Assembly: GCA_934654835.1 (NCBI GenBank)
Contig: CAKUGY010000004.1
Span: forward strand, 108,990 to 172,989
Direction of reading: 5' to 3'
From: an uncultured Collinsella sp.
GTDB lineage: Bacteria; Actinomycetota; Coriobacteriia; Coriobacteriales; Coriobacteriaceae
Length of the DNA: 64,000 nucleotides
Positions 27,828 to 34,974 of this stretch are shown in pieces; position 1 is the stretch's first letter; every line of letters starts with the position of its first letter. The translations under genes were made by a program, and so were the position numbers. The notes below the pieces were generated by a model. That model ran no database searches and was not told the DNA's origin. It was given only the letters and a program-made list of their open reading frames with translations.

Positions 27828-28693
27828 GACAGCCCCTCCACGTTCAAGAATGGCGAAGGGTCGTCAAAGTACTTGGACACCAGGCGCTCCATGGTGCCGT
27901 CGGCAAGCATCTCTTGGTAAGCGTGCGTGAGCTTGACGTCGATCCCGCGCGTATCGTTGATATCGAAGGCGGTACCCAGACCGACCTCCAGCAGCGGCTC
28001 ATCCAGGATGCGATACGTTACGCCGTAGTCCTTCTCGTAGGTGAGCAGCGACGACTCATGCGCGGCTATGGCATCGACCAGACCCTCGACGAGCGCCGGG
28101 TTCAGGTACGAACGGTCCGAGAAGCTGTACAGCTCCTTAATGTGCGGGACGTTTTCGTTCAGTCGATTGAGCAGGATTGACTCGGGCTTGGTGGTGGACT
28201 GAACCGCCACGACCTTGTCCTCCAGATCGTCAAGCGTGTAGATATCGCTCTCGGGATTAACCGCGACCACCTGGCGGCTCGCCAGATACGGACCGGCCCA
28301 GCGGTACTCGTCCTCGCGACCTGTCATGGTAAAGCTGCCCATGACGCAGTCGAGCTCGCCGCTCGCGAGCATGTCTTTCTTCTTTTCCCAGTCGATGAGC
28401 TGGTATTTTGGTTTGTAGCCAATGCGGGCCAGGGCCTCGGTCAGAATCTCGACATCCAGGCCAACCGTCTCACCGTACTCATCGGCATAGACGAACGGCG
28501 GGTAAAGGTCGCTACCGACGTTGAGTGTCTTGAGGCCATCGTCGTCTTTTGCCTGCAAGGCCGTGCTTTTTGCCGAAGAGGCCGAGGCGCCGTCACTCGG
28601 CCCTGAGCAACCCGCTATCGCCACGCCAAATACGCCCACCAATGCGAGCGCAAGTAATAACGTTATGGCAACCGGGTGGCGAGTTCCTTTCAT
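27824..28693 (-). CDS. Solute-binding lipoprotein (SBP_bac_3) coupled to the kinase
   Basis: 289 residues. A lipoprotein signal ends in VAIAGC (lipobox), then an amino-acid-type binding fold: LNVGSDLYPPFVYADEYGETVGLDVEIL, the CVMGSFTMTGREDEY hinge and VVAVQSTTKPE. No ABC permease or ATPase gene is adjacent. Instead a hybrid histidine kinase gene overlaps its 3' end, suggesting that the protein presents its ligand to the sensor. ATG at 28693 with AGGAG; a 24-residue upstream extension lacks a site. Confidence 0.88.
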   Translation of the reverse strand: MKGTRHPVAITLLLALALVGVFGVAIAGCSGPSDGASASSAKSTALQAKDDDGLKTLNVGSDLYPPFVYADEYGETVGLDVEILTEALARIGYKPKYQLIDWEKKKDMLASGELDCVMGSFTMTGREDEYRWAGPYLASRQVVAVNPESDIYTLDDLEDKVVAVQSTTKPESILLNRLNENVPHIKELYSFSDRSYLNPALVEGLVDAIAAHESSLLTYEKDYGVTYRILDEPLLEVGLGTAFDINDTRGIDVKLTHAYQEMLADGTMERLVSKYFDDPSPFLNVEGLS

Positions 28694-28792
28694 CGAGCTC
28701 CTGACAATCCTGCGTGTTGGCGGCAATGGGCTAATAATAGCAGGTGAATTTCGAGAACCGCTCAATGATTACGAACGCCTTACCGTGCGGGA

Positions 28793-28817
28793 CCTTCTGG
28801 CAAATCTGGCCAGAAGG
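28793..28817 (-). terminator. Terminator-like hairpin after the PatB-like gene
   Basis: A perfect 9-bp stem CCTTCTGGC / GCCAGAAGG, 22 bases past the stop of the aminotransferase gene and upstream of the binding lipoprotein. No clear T-run on the minus strand. Confidence 0.5.
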
Positions 28818-28838
28818 CCCCCTGCACACAGTGAAAGT

Positions 28839-30053
28839 CTACCTCGCATTAAAAACGTAGCAGCTCAGGCGCTCGCACGCCTCCTGCACGCGCGAAAGCG
28901 GCAGCGCCAGGTTCACGCGAATGTGGCAGGGTCCGTGGAACGGGCGGCCGTCCTGATAGCCCACGCCCACGCGGGCTCCCTCGTCGAGCAGCCACTGAAT
29001 GTCGCGACCGTGTGCGCGGCACCACTCCGTGCAGTCCAGGAACGCCATGTACGTGCCCTGCGGACGCGAATAGGCCACGCCCTTAAAATGCTCGTCCGCG
29101 TAGTCGCAGAAGTAGTCAACGTTGCCCTTGATGACCTCGTTGAGCTCGTCTACCCATTCGTAGCCCTGCGGCTGGTAGGCGCCGATGAGCGCGTGCATCG
29201 AGAGGACGTTCATCTCGTTGTAGTGGGTCTTGTTGGACACGGCGCACACGCGGTCGCGCAGCGTCTTGTTGTAAATGATGTGGTAGCTACCGACCAGGCC
29301 CGCGAGGTTGAAGGTCTTGCTGGGAGCATAAAGGGCGACCGTGCGCATGCGCGCGTCCTCGCTCACCGACTGCGTCGGGATGTGCTTGTGCCCAGGACGG
29401 ATGATGTCTGACCAAATCTCGTCCGAGATGACCACGCAATCGTACTGGCGATAGATGTCCATGGCGCGCTCGATCTCGTCGCGTTCCCACACGCGGCCGC
29501 AGGGATTATGCGGCGAGCAGAAAACGGCAGCATGGATGTGATTTTGCTCGAGCTTGTGCTCCATGTCCTCAAAGTCCATGCGCCATATGCCCTGGTCGTC
29601 GAGCTTAAGCGGGCTATGGACAATGCGGTAGCCCGCGGCCTCGATGGACTTGGTAAAACCGATGTAGGTGGGGCTGTGGACCAGCACCGCATCGCCCGGC
29701 TGGACGTACGCGCGCAGCGTCGATACCACACCGCCCAGCACGCCGTTTTCATAGCCGATATGCTCGGGAAGCAGGCCCTCAACGTCATTGCGGCGACTCT
29801 GCCATTCGATGATGCGATCGAAGTACTCGTCACGCGGATCAAAGTAGCCAAACATAGGGTGCTGGGCGCGCTGAATGATGTGTTCCTGAACCGCGGGGAC
29901 GGTGGCAAAGTTCATATCCGCCACCCACATCGGGATACGGTCGAAGCCCTCGTCGGGTACGTTTGGCGCCATGCCGGGGATCTCGCCCCAGGAGTCAACG
30001 GCAATGGCGTCCATGTTGTGACGGTCGATGATCGAGGTAAAGTCGTATTTCAT
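28839..30053 (-). CDS. PatB/MalY family C-S lyase (PLP-dependent)
   Basis: 404 residues, fold-type I PLP enzyme. MWVADMNFATVPAV is the family's N-terminal motif, ENGVLGGVVSTLRAY the cofactor phosphate region, SPHNPCGRVW and DEIWSDI the cofactor-ring contacts, and the Schiff-base Lys is in APSKTFNLAGL. PatB/MalY enzymes cleave cystathionine or other cysteine S-conjugates to pyruvate, ammonia and a thiol. ATG at 30053 with GGGAG. Single-gene unit. Confidence 0.9.
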   Translation of the reverse strand: MKYDFTSIIDRHNMDAIAVDSWGEIPGMAPNVPDEGFDRIPMWVADMNFATVPAVQEHIIQRAQHPMFGYFDPRDEYFDRIIEWQSRRNDVEGLLPEHIGYENGVLGGVVSTLRAYVQPGDAVLVHSPTYIGFTKSIEAAGYRIVHSPLKLDDQGIWRMDFEDMEHKLEQNHIHAAVFCSPHNPCGRVWERDEIERAMDIYRQYDCVVISDEIWSDIIRPGHKHIPTQSVSEDARMRTVALYAPSKTFNLAGLVGSYHIIYNKTLRDRVCAVSNKTHYNEMNVLSMHALIGAYQPQGYEWVDELNEVIKGNVDYFCDYADEHFKGVAYSRPQGTYMAFLDCTEWCRAHGRDIQWLLDEGARVGVGYQDGRPFHGPCHIRVNLALPLSRVQEACERLSCYVFNAR

Positions 30054-30167
30054 GCTGCGCTCCCGTGCAAAGTGGGTTGTTTTGGTAGGCGTTATTGTCC
30101 ACCAGTGCGGGAGGTTTTGGCGTGAGTTTTAATGCTAAGTTTGACCTGAGCGCAAACGCCGCAGTGG

Positions 30168-30905
30168 CTAGCCTTGCGCCTCGTCGACATCCGTCACGGT
30201 AAGCTGCGCCTCGTCGACCGTAAACGACACGTCGAGCCCAGCATAAGCCAAGTGGTAGACACGATCGGGCTCGTGTTTGCTGCCGGCGCGGCGCGGATCC
30301 TGACGAAGGACCTCGATCAGGCCGGGCAGCTTTGTGGGCGGGACCTTGTCTTGCAGAGCTTGTGGGAACTCGACGTTGAGCTCTTGCCACGGGTTGTCCT
30401 CGATCCAGCCGCCCGTCGCATCCGGATGGCAGTCCGCGAACGGAATGTAGGGCTTGATGTCGTAGATGGGTGTACCGTCGCGCAGGTCGGCGCCCAGCAC
30501 GTGGATGATGGGACCGTTGTCGGTGAGCTCAACGCGATCGAGTTTTACGCAGGTGAGGCCGATGGGATTGGGCCGAAACGGGCTACGCGTGGCAAACACG
30601 CCCACGCGCTCGGCACCCCCCAGGCGCGGCGGACGCACGGTCTTTGACCACTTGGCATTAGTGCCGGCTTTGTCCTGTGTCTTGGCATCGGCGGCGATGT
30701 CTTCCGCCGTGCCGCCCGGCGTTCCATTTTCAAAACGCCAAAGCAGCCATAAGTGCGAGAAAGACTCGAGCCCAGCGACCGCGGCGTTAGAGGCAAACTC
30801 CGGCTCAAAGACAATACGCCCCTCAAGATGAGGCGCCAAAAAGCTGTTGCGCGGAATGCCAAACTTTTGCGGCAGGTCGGTATGTATGTGTGCAATAGGT
30901 TCCAT
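30168..30905 (-). CDS. trmO: tRNA (adenine37-N6)-methyltransferase TrmO (TsaA family)
   Basis: 245 residues. The TsaA/TrmO core is clear: IAHIHTDLPQKFGIPRNS, LEGRIVFEP, LWLLWRF, the substrate-loop RPPRLGG, ATRSPFRPNPIGLTCVKL and the DGTPIYDIKPYIPFAD signature. The enzyme N6-methylates t6A at position 37 of certain tRNAs. A roughly 50-residue C-terminal domain follows, as in E. coli TrmO. ATG at 30905 is used, with ATG at 30914 an alternative; neither has a strong site. The much longer open frame upstream is antisense to the XRE/TipAS gene and is not real. Confidence 0.9.
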   Translation of the reverse strand: MEPIAHIHTDLPQKFGIPRNSFLAPHLEGRIVFEPEFASNAAVAGLESFSHLWLLWRFENGTPGGTAEDIAADAKTQDKAGTNAKWSKTVRPPRLGGAERVGVFATRSPFRPNPIGLTCVKLDRVELTDNGPIIHVLGADLRDGTPIYDIKPYIPFADCHPDATGGWIEDNPWQELNVEFPQALQDKVPPTKLPGLIEVLRQDPRRAGSKHEPDRVYHLAYAGLDVSFTVDEAQLTVTDVDEAQG

Positions 30906-31046
30906 GCCGGTCATTGTACGGCATGAGCGCACGAGGCGCTGCGCGTAATTCCCCACCGCGGTCGCCGAACGTGCAACCAACGGTTGCTTGGAAGGGTGCC
31001 TGCCGCCGCGTATGCTTAAGCCATCAACCGGCAGAAAGGAGCCGTC

Positions 31047-31874
31047 ATGGCCTTTGCAGAAAAACTCATCGCCGTCCGCCGTGCCAACAATCTCACCCAA
31101 GAGCAGCTTGCCGCCAAGCTCTACGTCACACGCCAAGCCGTCAGCCGCTGGGAGCGCGGCGAGGTCACGCCGGGCATCGATATGATGAAGCTCATTGCCG
31201 CCGTGACCGGAGAGCCACTGTCCCATCTGCTCGAAATGCCCGAGCACTACTGCGAGAGCTGCGGCATGCTGCTCACGCCCGATGACTGCGGCACCGACGC
31301 CACGGGCGCCACGACCGACCATTACTGCAAATGGTGCTACGACCACGGCAAGTACACCTACGAGACCACGATGGAAGCGATGATCGAAGACTGTGCTCCG
31401 CGCCTGGCGCAAAACACCGGCATGTCGCTCGACGAAGCCGTCTCGCTCATGGGCGCCGTCCTGCCGCAACTGGAGCGCTGGCGCACCGTGCAGGAAAACG
31501 AGGAGCGCTACGGTGCCGAGGCCCGGGCGCGCTATGGCGACGAAGCCGTCGACGCGGCAAACGAAGCGCTGCTGGACATGGACCCTCAGACATGGAACGA
31601 CATGAAGGAGCTTGAACGTGCCATTTTGGGCCAGCTCTCGATTGCCATGGGCGATGGCGAACCGGAAGGCAGCGAGGCTCGCAAGCTCGTCGCGATGCAT
31701 CGCCGCTGGATTGCTCTCAACTGGGGCAGCGAGCCCCAAGACGAGGCATATCTGGGACTCGCCCACGGCTACCTCGCCGACCAGCGCTTCGTAGACTACT
31801 ACGACAAGCCTTGCGGCACCGGTGCCACGGCATTTCTGGTCCAGGCCATCGAGTCGTCGCTGACTCGCGCTTAG
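31047..31874 (+). CDS. XRE regulator fused to zinc ribbon and TipAS domain
   Basis: 275 residues in three parts. Residues 5-60 are an XRE helix-turn-helix (NNLTQEQLAAKLYVTRQAVSRWERG). Residues 69-100 are a zinc ribbon (YCESCGMLL ... YCKWCY). Residues 130-270 match a TipAS ligand-binding domain (ENEERYGAEARARYG; AMGDGEPEGSEARKLVAMHRRWI; YLGLAHGYLADQRFVDYYD). TipAS domains bind thiopeptides and albicidin and usually sit on MerR-type regulators. ATG at 31047 with AAAGGAG. Divergent from trmO and followed by glutaredoxin. Confidence 0.85.
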   Translation: MAFAEKLIAVRRANNLTQEQLAAKLYVTRQAVSRWERGEVTPGIDMMKLIAAVTGEPLSHLLEMPEHYCESCGMLLTPDDCGTDATGATTDHYCKWCYDHGKYTYETTMEAMIEDCAPRLAQNTGMSLDEAVSLMGAVLPQLERWRTVQENEERYGAEARARYGDEAVDAANEALLDMDPQTWNDMKELERAILGQLSIAMGDGEPEGSEARKLVAMHRRWIALNWGSEPQDEAYLGLAHGYLADQRFVDYYDKPCGTGATAFLVQAIESSLTRA

Positions 31875-31926
31875 ACTGCAGCGGCTTTGGGTATCTCAAT
31901 CTAAAACCCCAACCGATTGGAGACCT

Positions 31927-32172
31927 ATGGCTGCTAATCACGAACTCGTGCTGTACGTTATGACCGGATGCCCGTATTGCATTAAGGTCAAGCGTTTCCT
32001 GGCGGATAACGGCGTAACCATCCCCGAGCGCAACATCTCGACCGACCCCGATGCCGAGCAGACGCTCATCGCCGTCGGAGGAAAGCGCCAGGTTCCCTGC
32101 CTGTTCATCGACGGCAAGCCGCTCTACGAGTCGAGCGACATCATCGCATGGGCGCAGGAGAATCTGCTCTAG
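31927..32172 (+). CDS. Glutaredoxin family protein
   Basis: 81 residues. The CPYC active site (residues 15-18) follows the first strand, then KRFLADNGV, a cis-Pro segment QVPCLFIDG and the C-terminal helix SSDIIAWAQENL. It should reduce disulfides or glutathione/bacillithiol-type mixed disulfides. Its length is normal for small glutaredoxins. ATG at 31927 with a GGAGA site, 52 bases after the TipAS regulator on the same strand. A decayed copy of its 3' end lies at 37641-37685. Confidence 0.9.
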   Translation: MAANHELVLYVMTGCPYCIKVKRFLADNGVTIPERNISTDPDAEQTLIAVGGKRQVPCLFIDGKPLYESSDIIAWAQENLL

Positions 32173-32217
32173 CATGCGCGTTGCGACCGGTTCGCCCCAA
32201 CCCATACGACCCAAACA

Positions 32218-32272
32218 TGTACACCAGCATCCAAAGTCGACATTTTTCGACATCTTTGGATGCTGGTGTACA
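32218..32272. repeat. TGTACACCAGCATCCAAAG palindrome
   Basis: Perfect 19-bp arms (32218-32236 and 32254-32272) with a loop that itself pairs (GTCGA...TCGAC). Outer CCCAAA / TTTGGG at 32210 and 32276 extends the fold. Too elaborate for an ordinary terminator, though it may act as one after glutaredoxin. Confidence 0.85.
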
Positions 32273-32281
32273 GCTTTTGGG

Positions 32282-32353
32282 TAGTCATTGGGGACGTTCT
32301 TAAATGACCGCTCCTTAAATGACCGCTCGTTAAAGACCCCTCCCCGATGACTA
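32282..32353. repeat. Degenerate copy of the CTAGTCATTGGGGACGTT palindrome
   Basis: The left arm TAGTCATTGGGGACGTTCTT matches the 6573-6590 arm. The right arm (CCCCGATGACTA) is diverged, and the loop holds a direct repeat TTAAATGACCGCTC. It lies between the preceding palindrome and the radical SAM gene's 3' end. Confidence 0.75.
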
Positions 32354-32363
32354 GACGACAATC

Positions 32364-33410
32364 CTATTCCCCTATCTCTTTCCAGCATTGCGGGTCGGCA
32401 TCGTACATATCACCCGTGTAGCCGTATGTCACCGCAGGACACCCGCGGCACCAACCGAAGAGCTCGCATTTAGAGCATTTCTTGAACTTCTTAAAATCGC
32501 GCTTGGCTTCCATTTGCGGAGAGAAGAAGAGTTCCTCGAGCGAGCTCTCGGCAACGTTTCCCACTTTGCTCTCCATGCGGCGGCACGCGTAGACGTCGCC
32601 CGTAGGCAGCACCGTCATATGGCCCGTACCGCAGTGGCAGCCGTCATAGATCATGCCGGGCTTGGCGTCCTCGGGAATGGTGAACTTACCCTGCTCCCAC
32701 AAAAGCAGCGTCCACAGGTGGTCTTTGAGCTGGAAGAACGTTTTGCACCCCGCGGCCTGGTGAAACTCCATGCGCTCCTGCGCAGCCAGCAGCACGTCGC
32801 GGTACTCCAGCGGCTCCAGATGAAACTCGTCGCGCTTTTGGCCCGAAGTGGGGCAGTACCGTCCAAAGGCGAACACGTCGACCTCGAGGCTTGCCACCAG
32901 ATCGATGAGCTGTGGCAACTCGGCGGCATTCATGCTCGAAACCGTATTCATAATGGCGACCCAGATACCCGCGCGCTTAAGACATTCAATCGCACGCAGG
33001 GTCTCGGCAAACGAACCGGGCTTGCGGAAGTAGTCGTGCGTTTTCTCGAGTCCGTCAAGCGAGAGCTGGTACTTGCGGCACCCCAGCTCTTTCATGCGAG
33101 CACAGACCTCGTCGGTAAGATGGAACGGATTGCCCATCACGCACCACATAAAACCGCGCTGGTGCAAGAGCTCGGCAAGGCGCCAAAAATCGGGATGAAG
33201 AATGGGGTCGCCGCCCGTAACGTAAAAGTACGGCTGACGACCGATGCGCTCGCAGAGCGCCTGGGCCTGATCGACGACCTGGACCATTTGCTCCCACGGC
33301 ATGCGCTTAAAACCGGCGCAGGCACCGTTGGCAAAGATATAGCAATGTTTGCAGCGCTGATCGCATTCATCCGTAATATGCCATTGGAAGGCAAACGCAG
33401 GCTTTTGCAT
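32364..33410 (-). CDS. Radical SAM/SPASM peptide-modifying enzyme candidate
   Basis: 348 residues. The radical SAM cluster motif CDQRCKHC (CxxxCxxC) is near residue 14, the GGDP motif follows, and the C-terminus carries an extended SPASM-type cysteine set (CHCGTGHMTVLPTGDVYACRR, then CSKC..FGWCRGCPA). Such enzymes bind extra 4Fe-4S clusters and often make thioether or C-C bonds in ribosomal peptides. It is the last gene of an operon that starts with a Cys-repeat peptide and includes a ferredoxin fusion. ATG at 33410 with AAGGGAG; 31 upstream residues have no site. The exact reaction is inferred. Confidence 0.85.
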   Translation of the reverse strand: MQKPAFAFQWHITDECDQRCKHCYIFANGACAGFKRMPWEQMVQVVDQAQALCERIGRQPYFYVTGGDPILHPDFWRLAELLHQRGFMWCVMGNPFHLTDEVCARMKELGCRKYQLSLDGLEKTHDYFRKPGSFAETLRAIECLKRAGIWVAIMNTVSSMNAAELPQLIDLVASLEVDVFAFGRYCPTSGQKRDEFHLEPLEYRDVLLAAQERMEFHQAAGCKTFFQLKDHLWTLLLWEQGKFTIPEDAKPGMIYDGCHCGTGHMTVLPTGDVYACRRMESKVGNVAESSLEELFFSPQMEAKRDFKKFKKCSKCELFGWCRGCPAVTYGYTGDMYDADPQCWKEIGE

Positions 33411-33456
33411 CGTGGGACTCCCTTGGTCGATGTTGAAACTGATGACGGTATTTGGG

Positions 33457-34077
33457 CTACAGGCGCGCAACGGCGCCGACGGGGCAATTCTCGACACAGG
33501 CACCGCAATGCAGGCAGTGCTCGGGCTCTATGCGATACGAGTCTCCCGGCTCGATGCACTTCTGCGGGCAGTGCTCAAGGCAGGCGCCGCAACCGATACA
33601 CGCATCGGCATCGATGCAGAAGCCCTTGGCGGGCGCAGGTGCCATGCTCTCGTCCAAGGTAAAGACCGCGCGCTCGATGGGATGAACTCCCAGGTTAAAG
33701 TAGTCGAGCACTATGTTCTCAACCTTAAAGATGATGTTGATCTCGCGCGTATCACCGGGATACACGTTAGCAAGATACGGCTGCTCGGCGTAAATCACGT
33801 CGCGCCAGTGAACTTGCTCGGAATCCGAGACGGGGGTGGCAACGCCGGACATGCGGATCATCTCGTTAAACCGCGTGTGGACGAGCGTTTGGACACGCCC
33901 GTCGGCCATAAGCTGACGGGCCATCTCCTTGCCACGTGCCGTGAGAAAGTAGATAGCACGGGGCTCGTAATGGACGGCGCTTACGCAGCGAATTTGCGGC
34001 GCGCCACTCTCGTCAACGGTTGCCAGGGAGAGCGTCCCGGCAAGCTGCATCTTTTTGAGGCAAGTCTGAGCATCCAT
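33457..34077 (-). CDS. Pyridoxamine-oxidase-fold protein fused to 2[4Fe-4S] ferredoxin
   Basis: 206 residues. The N-terminal 130 form a split-barrel flavin-binding fold (AGTLSLATVDESGAPQIRCVSAVHYEPRAIYFLTARGKEMARQL). The C-terminal 60 hold two 4Fe-4S motifs (CIGCGACLEHCP and CLHCGACVENCP). A flavin plus two clusters makes it a natural electron carrier, and here it could feed the adjacent radical SAM enzyme. ATG at 34077 with GGAAGGGA, 24 bases after the peptide gene and 46 bases before the SAM gene. Confidence 0.88.
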   Translation of the reverse strand: MDAQTCLKKMQLAGTLSLATVDESGAPQIRCVSAVHYEPRAIYFLTARGKEMARQLMADGRVQTLVHTRFNEMIRMSGVATPVSDSEQVHWRDVIYAEQPYLANVYPGDTREINIIFKVENIVLDYFNLGVHPIERAVFTLDESMAPAPAKGFCIDADACIGCGACLEHCPQKCIEPGDSYRIEPEHCLHCGACVENCPVGAVARL

Positions 34078-34101
34078 TACGAGTCCCTTCCTAGCGATTG
34101 C

Positions 34102-34302
34102 TTACTGAGCGTCGGCAGCGCCGCAAGCGGTGCCGCAGGCAGGAGCAGCAGCCGGATCAGCGGAGCCGCAGGCAGGAGCGGCAGCCGGATCGGCAGAACC
34201 GCAGGCGGGAGCGGCCTTGGGGTCGGCGGAACCGCAAGCGGGCGCAGGATCGGCAGTACCGCAGGAGGCGAAAGCGGCGACGTTCTCGAGATTCTCGGAC
34301 AT
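34102..34302 (-). CDS. Cys-repeat peptide, candidate radical SAM precursor
   Basis: 66 residues, dominated by Ala, Pro, Cys, Gly, Ser and Asp. After a short leader (MSENLENVAAFAS) come six cysteines at 14, 23, 34, 45, 56 and 60, embedded in CGSADP repeats of 11 residues (three full units, residues 21-53, plus partial ones). There is no signal peptide or zinc-ligand His. The composition, repeats and neighbours (flavin/ferredoxin fusion and SPASM enzyme) make it a likely RiPP precursor with Cys as modification sites. ATG at 34302 with AAAGGA 6 bases upstream. No named RiPP class is assigned; the frame is also open upstream to 34485. Confidence 0.8.
   Translation of the reverse strand: MSENLENVAAFASCGTADPAPACGSADPKAAPACGSADPAAAPACGSADPAAAPACGTACGAADAQ
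34144..34242 (-). repeat. Three 33-bp tandem coding repeats in the precursor gene
   Basis: Each 33-bp unit encodes PACGSADPxAA. Third-position differences between units show they are not a fresh identical duplication. Unit number could vary between strains. Confidence 0.85.
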
Positions 34303-34485
34303 GGTATTTCCTTTCGGTCGAGGATGGGCAGTCAAGCCATCCAGTTTTTGACGCTCTTTGCGTCTGTATGCATCATGCAAAAAGTGCGCAACGACCAAAA
34401 GAAGGCACCAATCTATTAGCCAGTTACCAAAAGGTAAGTAGTAGCCGCAAACGACAGCGGCTGCGATAATGAAAGCTGTCCACAC
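34303..34485 (-). other. In-frame hydrophobic extension upstream of the Cys-repeat peptide
   Basis: The frame of the peptide gene stays open upstream and encodes, from a GTG at 34485, two hydrophobic segments (WTAFIIAAAVVCGYYL and WCLLLVVAHFLHDAY) and then a basic RRKERQK stretch. If translated, the product would be a 127-residue membrane-anchored form. Against this, the region should hold the divergent promoters and the GTG lacks a good ribosome-binding site. Codon third positions here are lower in GC than in neighbours. Confidence 0.35.
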
Positions 34486-34500
34486 GATTGAGGAGTCTCC

Positions 34501-34833
34501 ATGCTTACCAAAGAAGAACTGCCTCCCTGCCCTGTTGCCACGTGTTTTCAACTCTTTGGCAACAAGTGGAAGATCTATATCATCCAACAGCTCATAGACC
34601 GTCCCATGGGCTTCAACGCGCTGCATCGCGCTATCCCCGGCATTAGCCAAAAGGTGCTTTCGTCCAACCTTAAGGAAATGGATACCGCGGGCCTCATCAC
34701 GCGCACCGTCATCCCCGAGACACCCATCCGCACCGAATACGCACTCAGTGAGCTGGGGCACAGCCTTATGCCCATCATCGATTCCCTAGTGGAATGGGGC
34801 ACCGACTATCAGCAGCTCGTGCGAAACTCCTAA
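34501..34833 (+). CDS. HxlR family transcriptional regulator
   Basis: 110 residues. The HxlR winged-helix signature is complete: CPVATCFQLFGNKWKIYIIQQL, FNALHRAIPGISQKVLSSNLKEM, and the wing RTVIPETPIRTEYALSELG. It has one conserved Cys at the start (PPCPVA), a common redox or ligand site in HxlR proteins. It is divergent from the Cys-repeat peptide operon across 198 bases and is its most likely regulator. ATG at 34501 with GAGGAG. Ends in a strong terminator. Confidence 0.92.
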   Translation: MLTKEELPPCPVATCFQLFGNKWKIYIIQQLIDRPMGFNALHRAIPGISQKVLSSNLKEMDTAGLITRTVIPETPIRTEYALSELGHSLMPIIDSLVEWGTDYQQLVRNS

Positions 34834-34856
34834 CAGCGGCGGGCTTCTGCACATTG

Positions 34857-34896
34857 AGCGCCGTGGGGCATACCGCTCCACGGCGCTTACCTTTTT
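34857..34896 (+). terminator. Terminator of the HxlR gene
   Basis: A perfect 10-bp stem AGCGCCGTGG / CCACGGCGCT followed by TACCTTTTT. Confidence 0.85.
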
Positions 34897-34974
34897 GTGC
34901 CTTCTTTTACAGAGGCGCGTTGGGCCGCACACTACTGTCGAGCGAAACCATCTCAATCGAACAGGAGGAAGGCC

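Noticed and set aside
30906..31766. Long minus-strand extension of the trmO frame (total 532 residues)
   Set aside because: It is antisense to the well-supported XRE/TipAS gene, has no TrmO-like content, and ATGs at 30905/30914 give the normal protein length.
33412..34419. 335-residue plus-strand frame across the radical SAM operon
   Set aside because: It is the shadow of the ferredoxin and Cys-repeat genes; its Gly/Ser/Ala/Arg-rich repeats are the reverse of the CGSADP units.
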